The notes under the pieces: model-generated
Told to the model about the DNA's origin: nothing
What the model saw: only the letters and a program-made list of their open reading frames with translations
The model's database searches: none
In this document: one piece after another, positions 43,220 through 52,678 of the stretch
Layout: every line of letters starts with the position of its first letter
Numbering within the stretch: position 1 is the first letter of the stretch
DNA from: Faecalicatena_A orotica
GTDB lineage: Bacteria > Bacillota > Clostridia > Lachnospirales > Lachnospiraceae
Assembly: GCF_040545875.1 (NCBI RefSeq)
Contig: NZ_JBEPMR010000009.1
Reading direction: 5' to 3' (one strand)
Length of the DNA stretch: 64,000 nucleotides
Program-made: the position numbers and the translations under genes

Positions 43220-45658
43220 ATGTTTGAACAAAAATTTAATGATAACTGGAAATTCTGGGTGGATAAGGACTCGTTTGCCCTGGTGTGGAACATACCTGAT
43301 ATTGCGTCAGATGTGACACTGCCGCACGATGCAATGATTGAGAAGCCCGCACATGCGGAAAGCGAAAATGGAGGCAATACCGGATACCGGGACGGTGATA
43401 TTTATACCTATGTTAACTTGTTTCAGGCTCCGGCAGAGTATAAAGATAAGGTCGTTATGCTGAAATTTGAAGGTGTTTATATGAACGCCTTTGTCTATGT
43501 TAACGGGCAGCTTGCAGGAAAGAACCCGTTCGGGTATACGACATTTTATGTGGCTCTTAACGACTACCTGAGATTTGGTGAGGAAAATGAAATCCGTGTC
43601 CAGGTCAGGAACGGCGCGATGACAAACAGCCGCTGGTATTCCGGGGGCGGCATCTACCGTGATGTATATCTGCTGGTATCCGGCCTTGTACATATTGTAC
43701 CGGAAGGGGTGCAGATTAAAACAGAATCGGCGGACAGGGAATACGCAGTACTGCATATAAATACAGAGCTGCAAAACAACTGTCATGGAGCATCAGAACT
43801 GACATTGGAAACGGTGGTCAGGGACGCAAAAGGCCACGTTGTATCGAGTGAAGTGACACCTGTTGTGCTCTTTTCTCAGGAAACCCGGACGGTATCACAG
43901 CGGGTGACCGTGGAGGCGCCAGAGCTCTGGTCAGAGGATCATCCTGCACTGTATACCTGTACGACACGACTTCTTAACCAAGGAGGTGTACTGGATGAAA
44001 GCAAGGAACAATTCGGGATCAGGACGCTTCAGCTGGATGCAAAAAGAGGGCTGCGCGTAAACGGAAAAACAGTAAAATTAAGGGGGGCGTGTATCCACCA
44101 TGACAGCGGGCTGCTGGGAACTGCCACGTATGAACCTGTGCAGTTCCGTGAGATCAGGAAGCTGAAAGAAGCAGGATTTAACGCGGTCCGCATGTCCCAT
44201 CACCCGATGGCCCCAGCCATGCTCCGGGCATGCGACGCTCTCGGGATGTATGTCATGGATGAGACTTTTGACATGTGGAACCGGTGCAAGTCCAATTATG
44301 ATTACGGTTTGTATTTTCAGGAATGGTGGGAAAGCGATGTGACGGCTATGGTAAGAAAAGATTATAATCATCCGTCCGTCATCCTGTATTCTGTCGGCAA
44401 CGAGATTCCCGAGATCGGAACGGATCACGGGGCAAAAATCTGCAGTGACCTGAGCGGGAAAATAAAAGAGCTGGATGATACGAGATACACACTGGCATCG
44501 ATCAATGGTGTGTTTGCAGCCGGAGACCAGGTGGACAGGATTGTGTCTGATGTTGTATCTGATCTGAGCCGGGAAGGAAAAATCGACGGAAATGTGAATG
44601 ATTTCATGACACTGATGGATGGGCATCTGGATGAAATCGTGGTTCATGAGGCGATCACAGAGCGTCTGGAAAAGGCATGTGCAGGCGTGGATATTGCAGG
44701 CTATAATTATATGACAGCCAGATATGAGATAGATGGGGAGAAATATCCGAACCGTGTTATTGTGGGAAGTGAGACATACCCACCTGAAATTGCAAGAAAC
44801 TGGAATCTGGTTGAGAAGCATAACCATGTTATTGGTGATTTCACATGGACCGGCTGGGACTATATTGGCGAAGCAGGTGTTGGTGTACCCGCCTATCAAT
44901 GGGGAGAAGGCGGATTTGGTGCCGGATTCCCGTGCCAGCTTGCGTATCCGGGAGATCTGGATATTACGGGTTACAGGAGGCCCGCATCTTACTTTCGTGA
45001 AGTTGTCTTTGGATTGAGAAAAGATCCTTATATTGCAGTGCAGGACCCGAACCGGTATGGACAGAAGCTGATCAAAACACCGTGGGTCATAAGTGACACG
45101 GTATCAAGCTGGACATGGAGAGGCTGTGAGGGACAGCCTGCCATAGTGGAGGTATATTCACCGGGAACCGAAACAGAATTGCTGGTCAACGGAAAGTCCT
45201 GCGGCAGAAAGACGGCGGGAAAGAAAGCTGGATTCAGGACACTTTTTGAGACCATTTATGAGCCGGGCACGGTAACCGCGGTTTCCTATGATGAGAACGG
45301 GAATGAACTGGGAAGAATGGAGCTTCATACTGCGGCAGAGGAGTACAGGATTGTAATGGCGGCCGAACCGGAGATGAAGGAGGATTTCTTCTATATCGAC
45401 GTGCTGCTTAAGGACAGTACGGGGAATCTGGTAACAGACCGGGATATCCGGCTGAGCCTGCATGTAGAGGGCTGCGCGGTGGCGGCGGGCTTCGGCAGTG
45501 GGAATCCGAAGCCGTCATATAATTTTAACGAAGGTGTAACAGAAACATTTCATGGACGGGCCCAGATTATTCTTATGAGGACAGGTTCCGGTGAGATAAA
45601 TGTCCAAGTCAGTTCAGAGGACGGAAAGCATGCAAAACTAAACCTGATGCCAGAATAG
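43220..45658 (+). CDS. Glycoside hydrolase family 2 beta-galactosidase
   Basis: 812 residues, no signal peptide. The sequence has an N-terminal sandwich (WNIPDIASDVTLPHDAMIEK ... SRWYSGGGIYRDVYLLV), a linker domain and a barrel with acid/base Glu395 (YSVGNEIPE) and nucleophile Glu518 (VGSETYPPE), followed by a DUF4982-like and C-terminal Ig-like part. The motif RMSHHPMAPAMLRACDALGMYVMDETFDMW fits beta-galactosidases rather than mannosidases. An in-frame upstream ATG at 43076 gives 48 extra residues but falls before the promoter motif; the ATG at 43220 has AGAGGAG. It is followed by a GH3 gene. Confidence 0.9.
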   Translation: MFEQKFNDNWKFWVDKDSFALVWNIPDIASDVTLPHDAMIEKPAHAESENGGNTGYRDGDIYTYVNLFQAPAEYKDKVVMLKFEGVYMNAFVYVNGQLAGKNPFGYTTFYVALNDYLRFGEENEIRVQVRNGAMTNSRWYSGGGIYRDVYLLVSGLVHIVPEGVQIKTESADREYAVLHINTELQNNCHGASELTLETVVRDAKGHVVSSEVTPVVLFSQETRTVSQRVTVEAPELWSEDHPALYTCTTRLLNQGGVLDESKEQFGIRTLQLDAKRGLRVNGKTVKLRGACIHHDSGLLGTATYEPVQFREIRKLKEAGFNAVRMSHHPMAPAMLRACDALGMYVMDETFDMWNRCKSNYDYGLYFQEWWESDVTAMVRKDYNHPSVILYSVGNEIPEIGTDHGAKICSDLSGKIKELDDTRYTLASINGVFAAGDQVDRIVSDVVSDLSREGKIDGNVNDFMTLMDGHLDEIVVHEAITERLEKACAGVDIAGYNYMTARYEIDGEKYPNRVIVGSETYPPEIARNWNLVEKHNHVIGDFTWTGWDYIGEAGVGVPAYQWGEGGFGAGFPCQLAYPGDLDITGYRRPASYFREVVFGLRKDPYIAVQDPNRYGQKLIKTPWVISDTVSSWTWRGCEGQPAIVEVYSPGTETELLVNGKSCGRKTAGKKAGFRTLFETIYEPGTVTAVSYDENGNELGRMELHTAAEEYRIVMAAEPEMKEDFFYIDVLLKDSTGNLVTDRDIRLSLHVEGCAVAAGFGSGNPKPSYNFNEGVTETFHGRAQIILMRTGSGEINVQVSSEDGKHAKLNLMPE

Positions 45659-45660
45659 GA

Positions 45661-45694
45661 GTACTGTGCGCACCAGAAAGGTATGCACAGTAAC
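45661..45694. repeat. Intercistronic hairpin related to the dispersed repeat
   Basis: GTACTGTGCGCACC-AGAAA-GGTATGCACAGTAAC is a near-perfect hairpin starting 2 nt after the GH2 stop. Its right arm matches that of the 42026 repeat at 13 of 15 positions. It may moderate or stabilise transcription between GH2 and GH3. Confidence 0.55.
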
Positions 45695-45735
45695 GAATAG
45701 GAAACATGTGCATGCAGGTTTCGGAGGTGTATTTA

Positions 45736-47949
45736 ATGAAGAAAAATTATGATGAGAGAATCAAAAGCCTGATGTCTCAAATGACACTGGAAGAAAAAAT
45801 CGGACAGCTCCGGCAGTGTGGTCCTTCTTTAGTCGGGGCTTTCGAGGTTAGTTTTGAAGAACTGCTGGATATGATGTTTGACGGGCGTATCAGTGAAGAG
45901 GAATTTGGCAGACTGATGAGTACTGCGGAACAGGATTTTCACGAAGATGACCTGAAAGCGGGCAGGATTGGATCCTATAATGGCGTAGGCGATGCGAAGA
46001 CTGCAAACAGACTGCAGAAAATAGCCGTGGAAGAGACAAGACTTGGTATTCCCCTTTTGTTCGGGTATGATGTAATTCACGGTTTTCGCACAGTAACCCC
46101 GATCCCGCTGGCGGAAAGTTGTGCGTGGGACCCCGGGCTCTGGGAGCGGACGGCCAGAATGGCGGCCGAAGAAGCGACCTCCGGCGGTGTCCATATGACA
46201 TTTGCCCCGATGGTGGACGTCGCAAGGGATGCACGCTGGGGACGCATCAGCGAGGGGGCAGGGGAAGACGTTTTTCTAAATTCTGCATATGGTACGGCCA
46301 AGGTTCGTGGATTTCAGGGGGCAGACCTTGAAAAAACAGATTCGATGGCTGCCTGTGTAAAGCATTTTGCGGCATATGGGGCCGTGGAGGCGGGAAAAGA
46401 CTATGGCCGTGTGGATATGTCCATGCAAAAGCTGTTCGAGGAATATCTTCCGCCGTATAAGGCATGCGTGGATGCCGGGGCGCGGGCAATCATGCCGGCC
46501 TTTAATGACATAAACGGTGTGCCCTGTTCTGTAAATGGCTGGCTGCTGAAGCATGTGCTGCGCGAACAGTGGGGATTTGACGGGATGACCATCAGTGATG
46601 CCAATGCCATTGCGGAATGCGTGGAACATGGGATTGTCCCGGATAGAAAAACGGCTGCAAAGGCAGCCCTGGAAGCGGGCATGGAGATGGATATGACCTC
46701 AAATGTCTATGCCGGGGAGCTTCTAAAACTGGTGCAGAATTCTGAGACAGAAATTGAAACTGTAGACCGTGCCGTGGAACATATCCTCAGGGTGAAGTTT
46801 GAACTGGGACTGTTTGACAACCCATACCAGACGGATGAAGAGCGTGAAAAAAGTACATTATTGAAAACAGATCACAGAGCGCTGGCAAGAGAGGCGGCAG
46901 TAAAGTCGATGGTGCTCCTCAAGAACGACTGCATGCCGGATAAGGATGGTACCCGGAGAAAATCTGATGCCGGACCGCTTCTTCCTCTTCAGAAAGGCAC
47001 ATGTCTCGGCATTTTCGGGGAACTGGCTGAAGACAAGAAAGAGATGACAGGCGCATGGGCCATTGGCTCCAATCCGGAGGATTGTGTCAGTATTCTGGAG
47101 GCATGCGAGCTAAGAGGGATTACGTATAACTACAGCCGTGATGCTGAGAATATAACGGAAATGGCGGCGAAGTCAGATGTTTTCCTTGCCGTGCTTGGTG
47201 AAAAGAAAGATGAAAGTGGAGAAGCGGCCAGCAGGGCCGATATCACGCTGCCCGGAGAGCAGATTGCGCTTGTGGAAAAACTGATGGCATCAGGAAAACC
47301 GGTGGTCGCGATACTGTTTAATGGCAGACCTCTGTCCATTCCGCATATTGCAGAAAAGGTCCCTGCGATTCTGGAAGCATGGCATCCCGGTACAGAAGCG
47401 GGCAGCGCAGTGCTGGATATCCTGTTTGGAGATGCGAATCCAAGTGGAAAGCTGACTGCGACGTTTCCATATGCGTCGGGACAGTGCCCGGTATATTACG
47501 CACATATTCAAACTGGACGGCCGGGTGGAAAGTCAAAATTCACTTCCAAGTATATAGACACCCCCCTTGACCCGGTCTATCCCTTCGGATATGGACTCAG
47601 CTATACAAAATATGAATACAGCGGTCTGCAGGTGAGATGTGAGGAGTCTGCATTCAGAATCCATGTTAGCGTAAAAAATGTCGGGTGCCGGGACGGAGAA
47701 GAGATCGTGCAGTGCTATGTCCAGGATAAAACTGCAAAAAGAGTACGGCCCGTAAGGCAGCTGAAAGCGTTTGAGAAAGTTCTATTAGAGGCAGGAGAGA
47801 CAAAATCGGTAGAATTCATCATACCATTTACAGAACTGGGATATTATGACTGGAACATGAACTATGTAATTGACCCGGGAGAGTTTGTATTCTATGCCGG
47901 TGGAGACTCAAACTGTTCCTTGTGTGAAAAAGCAGTACTACGGGTCTAA
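45736..47949 (+). CDS. Glycoside hydrolase family 3 beta-glucosidase/beta-xylosidase
   Basis: 737 residues, a BglX-like three-domain enzyme without signal peptide. The barrel has FAPMVDVARDARWGRISEGAGED and the nucleophile Asp288 (MTISDANAIAEC). The alpha/beta sandwich has DVFLAVLGEKKDESGEAASRADITLPGEQ. A fibronectin-III-like C-terminal domain starts near YTKYEYSGLQV (~residue 625) and ends YVIDPGEFVFYAGGDS. It removes terminal beta-linked glucose or xylose. The ATG at 45736 has GGAGGTG; an upstream ATG at 45706 lacks a site. Confidence 0.92.
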   Translation: MKKNYDERIKSLMSQMTLEEKIGQLRQCGPSLVGAFEVSFEELLDMMFDGRISEEEFGRLMSTAEQDFHEDDLKAGRIGSYNGVGDAKTANRLQKIAVEETRLGIPLLFGYDVIHGFRTVTPIPLAESCAWDPGLWERTARMAAEEATSGGVHMTFAPMVDVARDARWGRISEGAGEDVFLNSAYGTAKVRGFQGADLEKTDSMAACVKHFAAYGAVEAGKDYGRVDMSMQKLFEEYLPPYKACVDAGARAIMPAFNDINGVPCSVNGWLLKHVLREQWGFDGMTISDANAIAECVEHGIVPDRKTAAKAALEAGMEMDMTSNVYAGELLKLVQNSETEIETVDRAVEHILRVKFELGLFDNPYQTDEEREKSTLLKTDHRALAREAAVKSMVLLKNDCMPDKDGTRRKSDAGPLLPLQKGTCLGIFGELAEDKKEMTGAWAIGSNPEDCVSILEACELRGITYNYSRDAENITEMAAKSDVFLAVLGEKKDESGEAASRADITLPGEQIALVEKLMASGKPVVAILFNGRPLSIPHIAEKVPAILEAWHPGTEAGSAVLDILFGDANPSGKLTATFPYASGQCPVYYAHIQTGRPGGKSKFTSKYIDTPLDPVYPFGYGLSYTKYEYSGLQVRCEESAFRIHVSVKNVGCRDGEEIVQCYVQDKTAKRVRPVRQLKAFEKVLLEAGETKSVEFIIPFTELGYYDWNMNYVIDPGEFVFYAGGDSNCSLCEKAVLRV

Positions 47950-47992
47950 GAAAAAATCTCGTAACTGTTCAAAATCTTGAAAAGCTACAAAA

Positions 47993-48037
47993 TATCCACA
48001 TAAGATGAAAGCTTACTGTTGATATCTTATGTGGATA
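47993..48037. terminator. Perfect 14-bp inverted repeat after the GH3 gene
   Basis: TATCCACATAAGAT / ATCTTATGTGGATA with a 17-nt loop lies between convergent GH3 and Rpn genes. No clear T-tract follows, so it may act as an RNA-stabilising or bidirectional stop structure. Its right arm contains TGTGGATAA, a DnaA-box sequence, probably by chance. Confidence 0.5.
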
Positions 48038-48136
48038 ACTTGATGTAATGCCGGGTCCGATGTGGACGCTTACCCGGTATCTTCATATTTAATTATGGTA
48101 AATGCAAAAAATAAATTATATGTTCCAAATCACTGC

Positions 48137-49069
48137 TCACAAGCCTGTCTGTAAACAGGCATTTTTGCCCTGTACCTGCCGTATGTAATCCTGAATATCC
48201 GCTTTCTGAATGTGAAACTTCTGATGTAGTTTTTCACAGACGGTGGATTCCCCGTATCCGTCTTCAAGCAGAATTTCAACAAAAAGCAGGATATCATTGT
48301 GGGTAACTTCTTTGGTAACTTCTTTGGTAACTTCTTTGGTAACTTCTTTAGTAATTTCTTTAGCAATTTCCTTAGTTGCCTTTTCCAGATCATCAGCCCA
48401 TAATTCATGCAGCGCTTCGCACATTGATCTCGCCTCCTCCATTGCCGCGGGGTTAGCCCGCACTATTAAATCCATAGCAGCCTGATAGAGTTTAGAATCT
48501 TTATGCTGCTCATAGTCTTCAAACAAAACATTCAGACTCTGGTCAGGCTGTAAGTCTGTACGCAGACTGCCCAGCCATCGGTTCTCTTCCGGGGATAATT
48601 CTTTTGATATTAAAATTTGTATTGGAAAGGGGTCACCCTCCAGATAATAAATTCCCGGGGCAGTCTTTCGGACTTCAAGTTTTCGAAAACGTGTAACTTC
48701 TTCCAGCATTTTACGCGGATACCTGCTGCAGACGAATGTTATAGTGATATCATCCTGTTTAATTGCATTCGTTTGCTCTGAATTGGACTTGTAAAAGCAG
48801 GCATAGCCATAAACCTTATAAAAATCATCAATATTCAGGGTGTCTTCCGGGCTTTTATATTCGAAGATATTATGTCCCTTTAATAATCGGCCCATATTCT
48901 TTTTCAACGGTTCAGAGCCGCTTTTTTTAATGACCAGTGCGTCAATCCGCATGGGCATCTTGTTTAATTCCAACTCGGAAAGAAAAATAAGACGATCAGC
49001 CTCCTCTCCAAAGTCAATCTGCATGGCGGCAATAAATGCCGGGTGCCATTGCAGCCTTTTATCTGTCAT
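48137..49069 (-). CDS. Rpn-type PD-(D/E)XK nuclease-like protein with tetrapeptide repeats
   Basis: 310 residues. A restriction-nuclease-like core is suggested by Asp43 (RIDALVIKK) and Glu70-Tyr-Lys72 (NIFEYKSPED). This fits the recombination-promoting nuclease/putative transposase family common in Lachnospiraceae. A helical middle region precedes a run of K-E-[IV]-[AT] repeats at ~232-258, encoded by a 12-bp tandem repeat, and a short C-terminal domain (EILLEDGYGESTVCEKLHQKFHIQKADIQDYIRQ) that looks like an HTH. It lies alone, against the direction of the surrounding sugar genes. I infer a selfish or DNA-processing role, not sugar use. Confidence 0.65.
   Translation of the reverse strand: MTDKRLQWHPAFIAAMQIDFGEEADRLIFLSELELNKMPMRIDALVIKKSGSEPLKKNMGRLLKGHNIFEYKSPEDTLNIDDFYKVYGYACFYKSNSEQTNAIKQDDITITFVCSRYPRKMLEEVTRFRKLEVRKTAPGIYYLEGDPFPIQILISKELSPEENRWLGSLRTDLQPDQSLNVLFEDYEQHKDSKLYQAAMDLIVRANPAAMEEARSMCEALHELWADDLEKATKEIAKEITKEVTKEVTKEVTKEVTHNDILLFVEILLEDGYGESTVCEKLHQKFHIQKADIQDYIRQVQGKNACLQTGL
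48301..48375. repeat. 12-bp tandem repeat inside the Rpn gene
   Basis: Four copies of GTAACTTCTTTG (the last ending in A), followed by two degenerate copies (GTAATTTCTTTA, GCAATTTCCTTA). The period keeps frame and encodes K-E-V-T units, so copy number can change without breaking the protein. Confidence 0.9.
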
Positions 49070-49600
49070 GTATTACACCTCCATTATAGCATGTGAAATG
49101 TACGGAGTATATCTGTTTGTAACTTAAAAAGAGCGTCTTACGGTATAAATGGATATGTACAGTGCTCTCTTTGCTATTGTCCACAGTCAGGCCTGTAAAC
49201 TGTGGGTTCTGTTTCTAATACAGCTTTATTCAATTGTGAAATACAAATCTGGATTTTTTGACGAAAGTCAGAAAATATAATATTCCGGAAATAAAGATTT
49301 GTATGGTCAGGATAGCATTGCCAGATAGTAATTTCAATGTGTTTATTGTTGAAAAATCAGGGTATATTGTTGATAATATAAAAAGATGAGAAGTATGGAT
49401 TCCTGTTCTTCAAAAGGCAACGAATTGAGGTTGTCAAAAGATATGTCGGGTTACGAATAAAAAAAGCCGGATGCAGAAAAGTGATATGAAAAAATGTCGG
49501 ATTTGGGGTAATTTATAACATGGATTTATACACTGTGCTGCGCTAAACTATAACTATCTTGAACGAAGGTGAAAATAGAACAGGAAAAGGAGAGAGAAAA
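49070..49600. promoter_or_regulatory. 531-bp intergenic region before the GPH symporter
   Basis: No gene is credible here. On the left are ATTATA (leftward TATAAT, 49083-49088) for the Rpn gene and a CCACAGT/ACTGTGG dyad (~49180-49205). On the right are three related elements: TGTCGGGTTA (49444), AGCCGGATGC (49465) and TGTCGGATTT (49495), spaced 21 and 30 bp, i.e. two and three helical turns. They are followed by TTGGGG-18-TATACA (49503-49532), a possible promoter. This layout suits an AraC-type activator. Confidence 0.5.
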
Positions 49601-50986
49601 ATGGAAAACGAAATGACGGCAGGTGCTGCAGCAGTTCCGAAGAAAAATAAGGAAGTTACGACAGCATTTAAATGGTTCCATGCAACATCTGTTAACGGCG
49701 GGGCTATGTTAATTGCGGCAGTGATAGCAAGCTTTTTTTCAGTATATATGACTGATACCCTGAAGATTCCGGCAGCAGCTTGTTCGATGATTATGTTTGT
49801 TGCAACTTTATGGGATGCGATTAACGATCCGATGATGGGAGTGATCGCCGACAGGACACATACAAAATGGGGACGTTACAGACCTTACTTTATTGCGGCC
49901 CCCATATTGTTAACATTGTTTTCAACATTGCTTTGGATCGATTGGGGATTTTCAACAACAGGGAAAATTATTTATATTCTGGTTGTTTATGTTGGATATG
50001 GAATGACGGTCACGATGTATACAATGCCTCAGGTAGCGATTCTTCCTGCATGTGTTAAGAATAATCAGCAGAGAAACATGATCATTACGATGGGTGCCGG
50101 TGTCTGTGCATGTGCATTTACAATTGGAAATACATTTACACCTCAGATCACAGGGTTCTTCCAGGGGATTGGACTCAGCAACGGTTATGTACCGCTTATG
50201 CTTATTTGCGGTGTCTTCGCTTTCATATCCTTCTGGGGATTGTTTGGTACTTCAAAAGAGAGGTACTTGCAGCCGGTAGAAAAAGGAACTGCATTCAGAG
50301 ATATGAAACTTGTTTTAAAGCATAAAGAGTTGTTTCCGAATATCATTGCATGGATCATGGCATCAATGGGATACGGTATGATGTTTTCTACCTCTGTTTA
50401 CTACATGAAGTACTATTATATGAGGCCTGATCTGATTTCTGCTTACATGGGTGTTATTTCTATAGGCGCTCTGGTTTCTATGGTTGTTTTGATGCCTATT
50501 GTATTGAAGATTTGTAAAACCGGGCAAAAAGCATTAATCGTATCTCAGGTGGCTTCTATTATATGCTATGTAATTTTATTCTTCTTTGGAAAATCAAGCT
50601 TTACGTTTTTATGTGTAGTGACATTTATTTCATCCTGCTTCTCAGCAATGCAGAATGCACTTGTGAATGTACTGGTAAATGATTCAATTGATTACATACA
50701 GTATAAAGAAGGTTTATCGGCAAATGGCGTAATCTCTTCTATCAAGGGATTTGCCCAGAAATGCGGAAATACAGTAGTTAGTTCCGGCATATTGGCCGTT
50801 CTTTCAGCATCCGGATATATTGCAGAGGCAATCGGCGGACAGCCTGAATCTACAATGTTTGCATTGAATTTCCTGAAGTTCGGCGCACCGTCCCTGACGG
50901 GGATTATCCTGATCATCTGTGTATTCTTTAATCCGGTAGAAAAGTACAGTGCGGAAATTGAAGAGATGAAATCAAAAATGGAATAG
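49601..50986 (+). CDS. GPH family sugar:cation symporter (MelB-like)
   Basis: 461 residues and about 12 membrane helices. The family motif WDAINDPMMGVIADRTHTKWGRYRPYF is strong (residues ~70-100). It would import a glycoside with Na+ or H+, giving the second sugar locus its own uptake route. The frame is open to a TTG at 49559, but the ATG at 49601 has AAGGAGAG. A QSRN-like NNQQRNMIITMGAG loop is present. A hairpin separates it from the GH43 gene. Confidence 0.92.
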   Translation: MENEMTAGAAAVPKKNKEVTTAFKWFHATSVNGGAMLIAAVIASFFSVYMTDTLKIPAAACSMIMFVATLWDAINDPMMGVIADRTHTKWGRYRPYFIAAPILLTLFSTLLWIDWGFSTTGKIIYILVVYVGYGMTVTMYTMPQVAILPACVKNNQQRNMIITMGAGVCACAFTIGNTFTPQITGFFQGIGLSNGYVPLMLICGVFAFISFWGLFGTSKERYLQPVEKGTAFRDMKLVLKHKELFPNIIAWIMASMGYGMMFSTSVYYMKYYYMRPDLISAYMGVISIGALVSMVVLMPIVLKICKTGQKALIVSQVASIICYVILFFFGKSSFTFLCVVTFISSCFSAMQNALVNVLVNDSIDYIQYKEGLSANGVISSIKGFAQKCGNTVVSSGILAVLSASGYIAEAIGGQPESTMFALNFLKFGAPSLTGIILIICVFFNPVEKYSAEIEEMKSKME

Positions 50987-51003
50987 TATAGTAAGATATA
51001 ACC

Positions 51004-51028
51004 GGACTCCCTGCTTATTGGGGAGTCC
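51004..51028 (+). terminator. Hairpin between the symporter and GH43 genes
   Basis: GGACTCCC / GGGAGTCC is a perfect 8-bp stem with a 9-nt loop and no T-tract. It may be an attenuator or processing site inside one transcript rather than a full terminator. Confidence 0.5.
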
Positions 51029-51064
51029 CGCTGTATATAGAATGATAAGCAGGGAGGAATTATA

Positions 51065-52609
51065 ATGAAACAGGCAGCAGTCAATCCTTATCTTCCGTTC
51101 TGGGAAACAATTCCGGATGGAGAGCCGCATATATTCGGGGACCGGATTTATATTTACGGTAGCCATGATAAATTAAACGGAACTTCTTTCTGTGAGGATG
51201 ATTATGTGTGCTGGAGTGCACCGGTAGATGATCTTGGAAACTGGCGATGTGAAGGAACTATCTATAAAAAGGAGCAGGACCCGATAAACGGGGCACCGTA
51301 TGACGGGGGCATGCCTTTGTATGAGCCTTCCTTTACAGGGGAGAATACACGTTTTTTATATGCACCGGATGTGACTCAGGGGCCGGACGGAAGATATTAT
51401 CTTTACTACGCCCTGGACACGGTTAATGTGATTTCTGTTGCGGTGTGTGATACCCCTGCCGGGACATATGAATTTCTGGATTATGTCAGGCGGGAGGACG
51501 GAAGTATTCCCACGGTCGGAAGATGGTTTGATCCCGCGATTCTGTGTGAAGAAAGTGGAAACTACCTGTATTATGGCTTCTGCCCGCCGGTGCGTTTTCC
51601 GGGGATGGAGGATGCAAATTACCCGGGGGCGATGATGGTGAGGCTGAAGGATGACATGCATACGATCATAAGTGAACCGGTCTGCGTGGCAAACGGGGTG
51701 GACACTGCGTCAGGTACTTCATATGAGGAACATCCGTTTTTTGAGGCATCCAGTATCCGTAAAATAGGAAACTGGTACTATTTCGTTTATTCCAGTCTGC
51801 AGGGACACGAACTGTGTTATGGGATGTCTAAGAGTCCGGAGGGACCTTTTGCATTTAAAGGTGTCATTGTATCCAACGGCGATATAGGATATCAGGGAAA
51901 CACGCTGCCGGTCAACTACACAGGAAACAATCATGGCGGATTGATAGAAATAAAGAAGGATATCAAAAATGTGTCGGGCGAAGAAATGGCCGGAAATGAG
52001 CAGGCTCGTGAGATCTATATTTTCTGGCACAGACATACACACGGAACAGCATTCAGCCGTCAGGGCTGCGCTGACCGGGTTCAGATTTTGGAGGATGGAA
52101 CAATTCCGCAGGTTGAAATCACGAGCTGCGGCCTGAATGGCCGGGCACTTCCGTCTAAAGCATCCTACAGGACATATATTGCATGCCATCTGACGGAGGG
52201 AGACAGGACAAAGGTAGGGCAGGTCATAATGAGCATGCCGGGACAGCCCCTGCCTCCTCTCCCGGAAGAAATGCCTTATATCACAGAAGAACTGGACCGC
52301 AATGCGGAACATGGACTATACCCTTATATACACAATATGCGGGCAGGCGCTGCGGCGGGGTTCAAGTATTTCCGGTTCGACGGTAATGAGAAGTCTATAC
52401 GGCTTACACTGCGGGGCAGAGGAGTCATGGAAGTCCTGCTGGATTCTTTGGAGGGGCAAAGAATTGCCGGGGTTCCAGTTGGCGGGCCAGAAAGCAGTGA
52501 AGCATGGACAGAAGTATCGGCGAACATGGAGAGGGTCGAAGGGGAGCATGCATTGTACTTCAGGGTAAAAGAGGGGAATTTGGATTTCGCGGAATTTAGA
52601 ATACAATAG
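51065..52609 (+). CDS. Glycoside hydrolase family 43-like arabinofuranosidase/xylosidase
   Basis: 514 residues, no signal peptide. The five-bladed propeller is suggested by repeated 'YLYYA/YYFVY' blades: FGDRIYIYGSHDK, GPDGRYYLYYALD, GRWFDPAILCEESGNYLYYG (candidate modulator Asp), and FFEASSIRKIGNWYYFVYSS (candidate acid Glu). The catalytic-base Asp is not obvious at the usual first position. C-terminal ~100 residues look like a CBM6-type sandwich (KYFRFDGNEKSIRLTLRGRGVMEVLLD). GGGAGG precedes the ATG. It follows the symporter by 78 nt, so the imported sugar is probably its substrate. Confidence 0.82.
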   Translation: MKQAAVNPYLPFWETIPDGEPHIFGDRIYIYGSHDKLNGTSFCEDDYVCWSAPVDDLGNWRCEGTIYKKEQDPINGAPYDGGMPLYEPSFTGENTRFLYAPDVTQGPDGRYYLYYALDTVNVISVAVCDTPAGTYEFLDYVRREDGSIPTVGRWFDPAILCEESGNYLYYGFCPPVRFPGMEDANYPGAMMVRLKDDMHTIISEPVCVANGVDTASGTSYEEHPFFEASSIRKIGNWYYFVYSSLQGHELCYGMSKSPEGPFAFKGVIVSNGDIGYQGNTLPVNYTGNNHGGLIEIKKDIKNVSGEEMAGNEQAREIYIFWHRHTHGTAFSRQGCADRVQILEDGTIPQVEITSCGLNGRALPSKASYRTYIACHLTEGDRTKVGQVIMSMPGQPLPPLPEEMPYITEELDRNAEHGLYPYIHNMRAGAAAGFKYFRFDGNEKSIRLTLRGRGVMEVLLDSLEGQRIAGVPVGGPESSEAWTEVSANMERVEGEHALYFRVKEGNLDFAEFRIQ

Positions 52610-52627
52610 CATTAAAGATTGATAAAG

Positions 52628-52660
52628 GAAAAGGACCAGCACTTACGGCAGGTCCTTTTC
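52628..52660 (+). terminator. Rho-independent terminator after GH43
   Basis: A perfect 10-bp stem (GAAAAGGACC / GGTCCTTTTC, 13-nt loop) followed by TATT, 19 nt after the GH43 stop. Confidence 0.85.
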
Positions 52661-52678
52661 TATTGCAATCACTTAGAA

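Noticed and set aside
47993..48037. TGTGGATAA (DnaA-box sequence) considered as part of a replication origin
   Set aside because: Only one exact box is present, it is part of a hairpin between convergent genes, and no dnaA, dnaN or AT-rich unwinding region is nearby.
48301..48375. Short repeated units considered as a CRISPR array
   Set aside because: The 12-bp units are directly contiguous with no spacers and encode an in-frame protein repeat.
52619..52678. Upstream in-frame start of the zinc-finger open frame
   Set aside because: This stretch is the GH43 terminator hairpin, so translation from there is unlikely.
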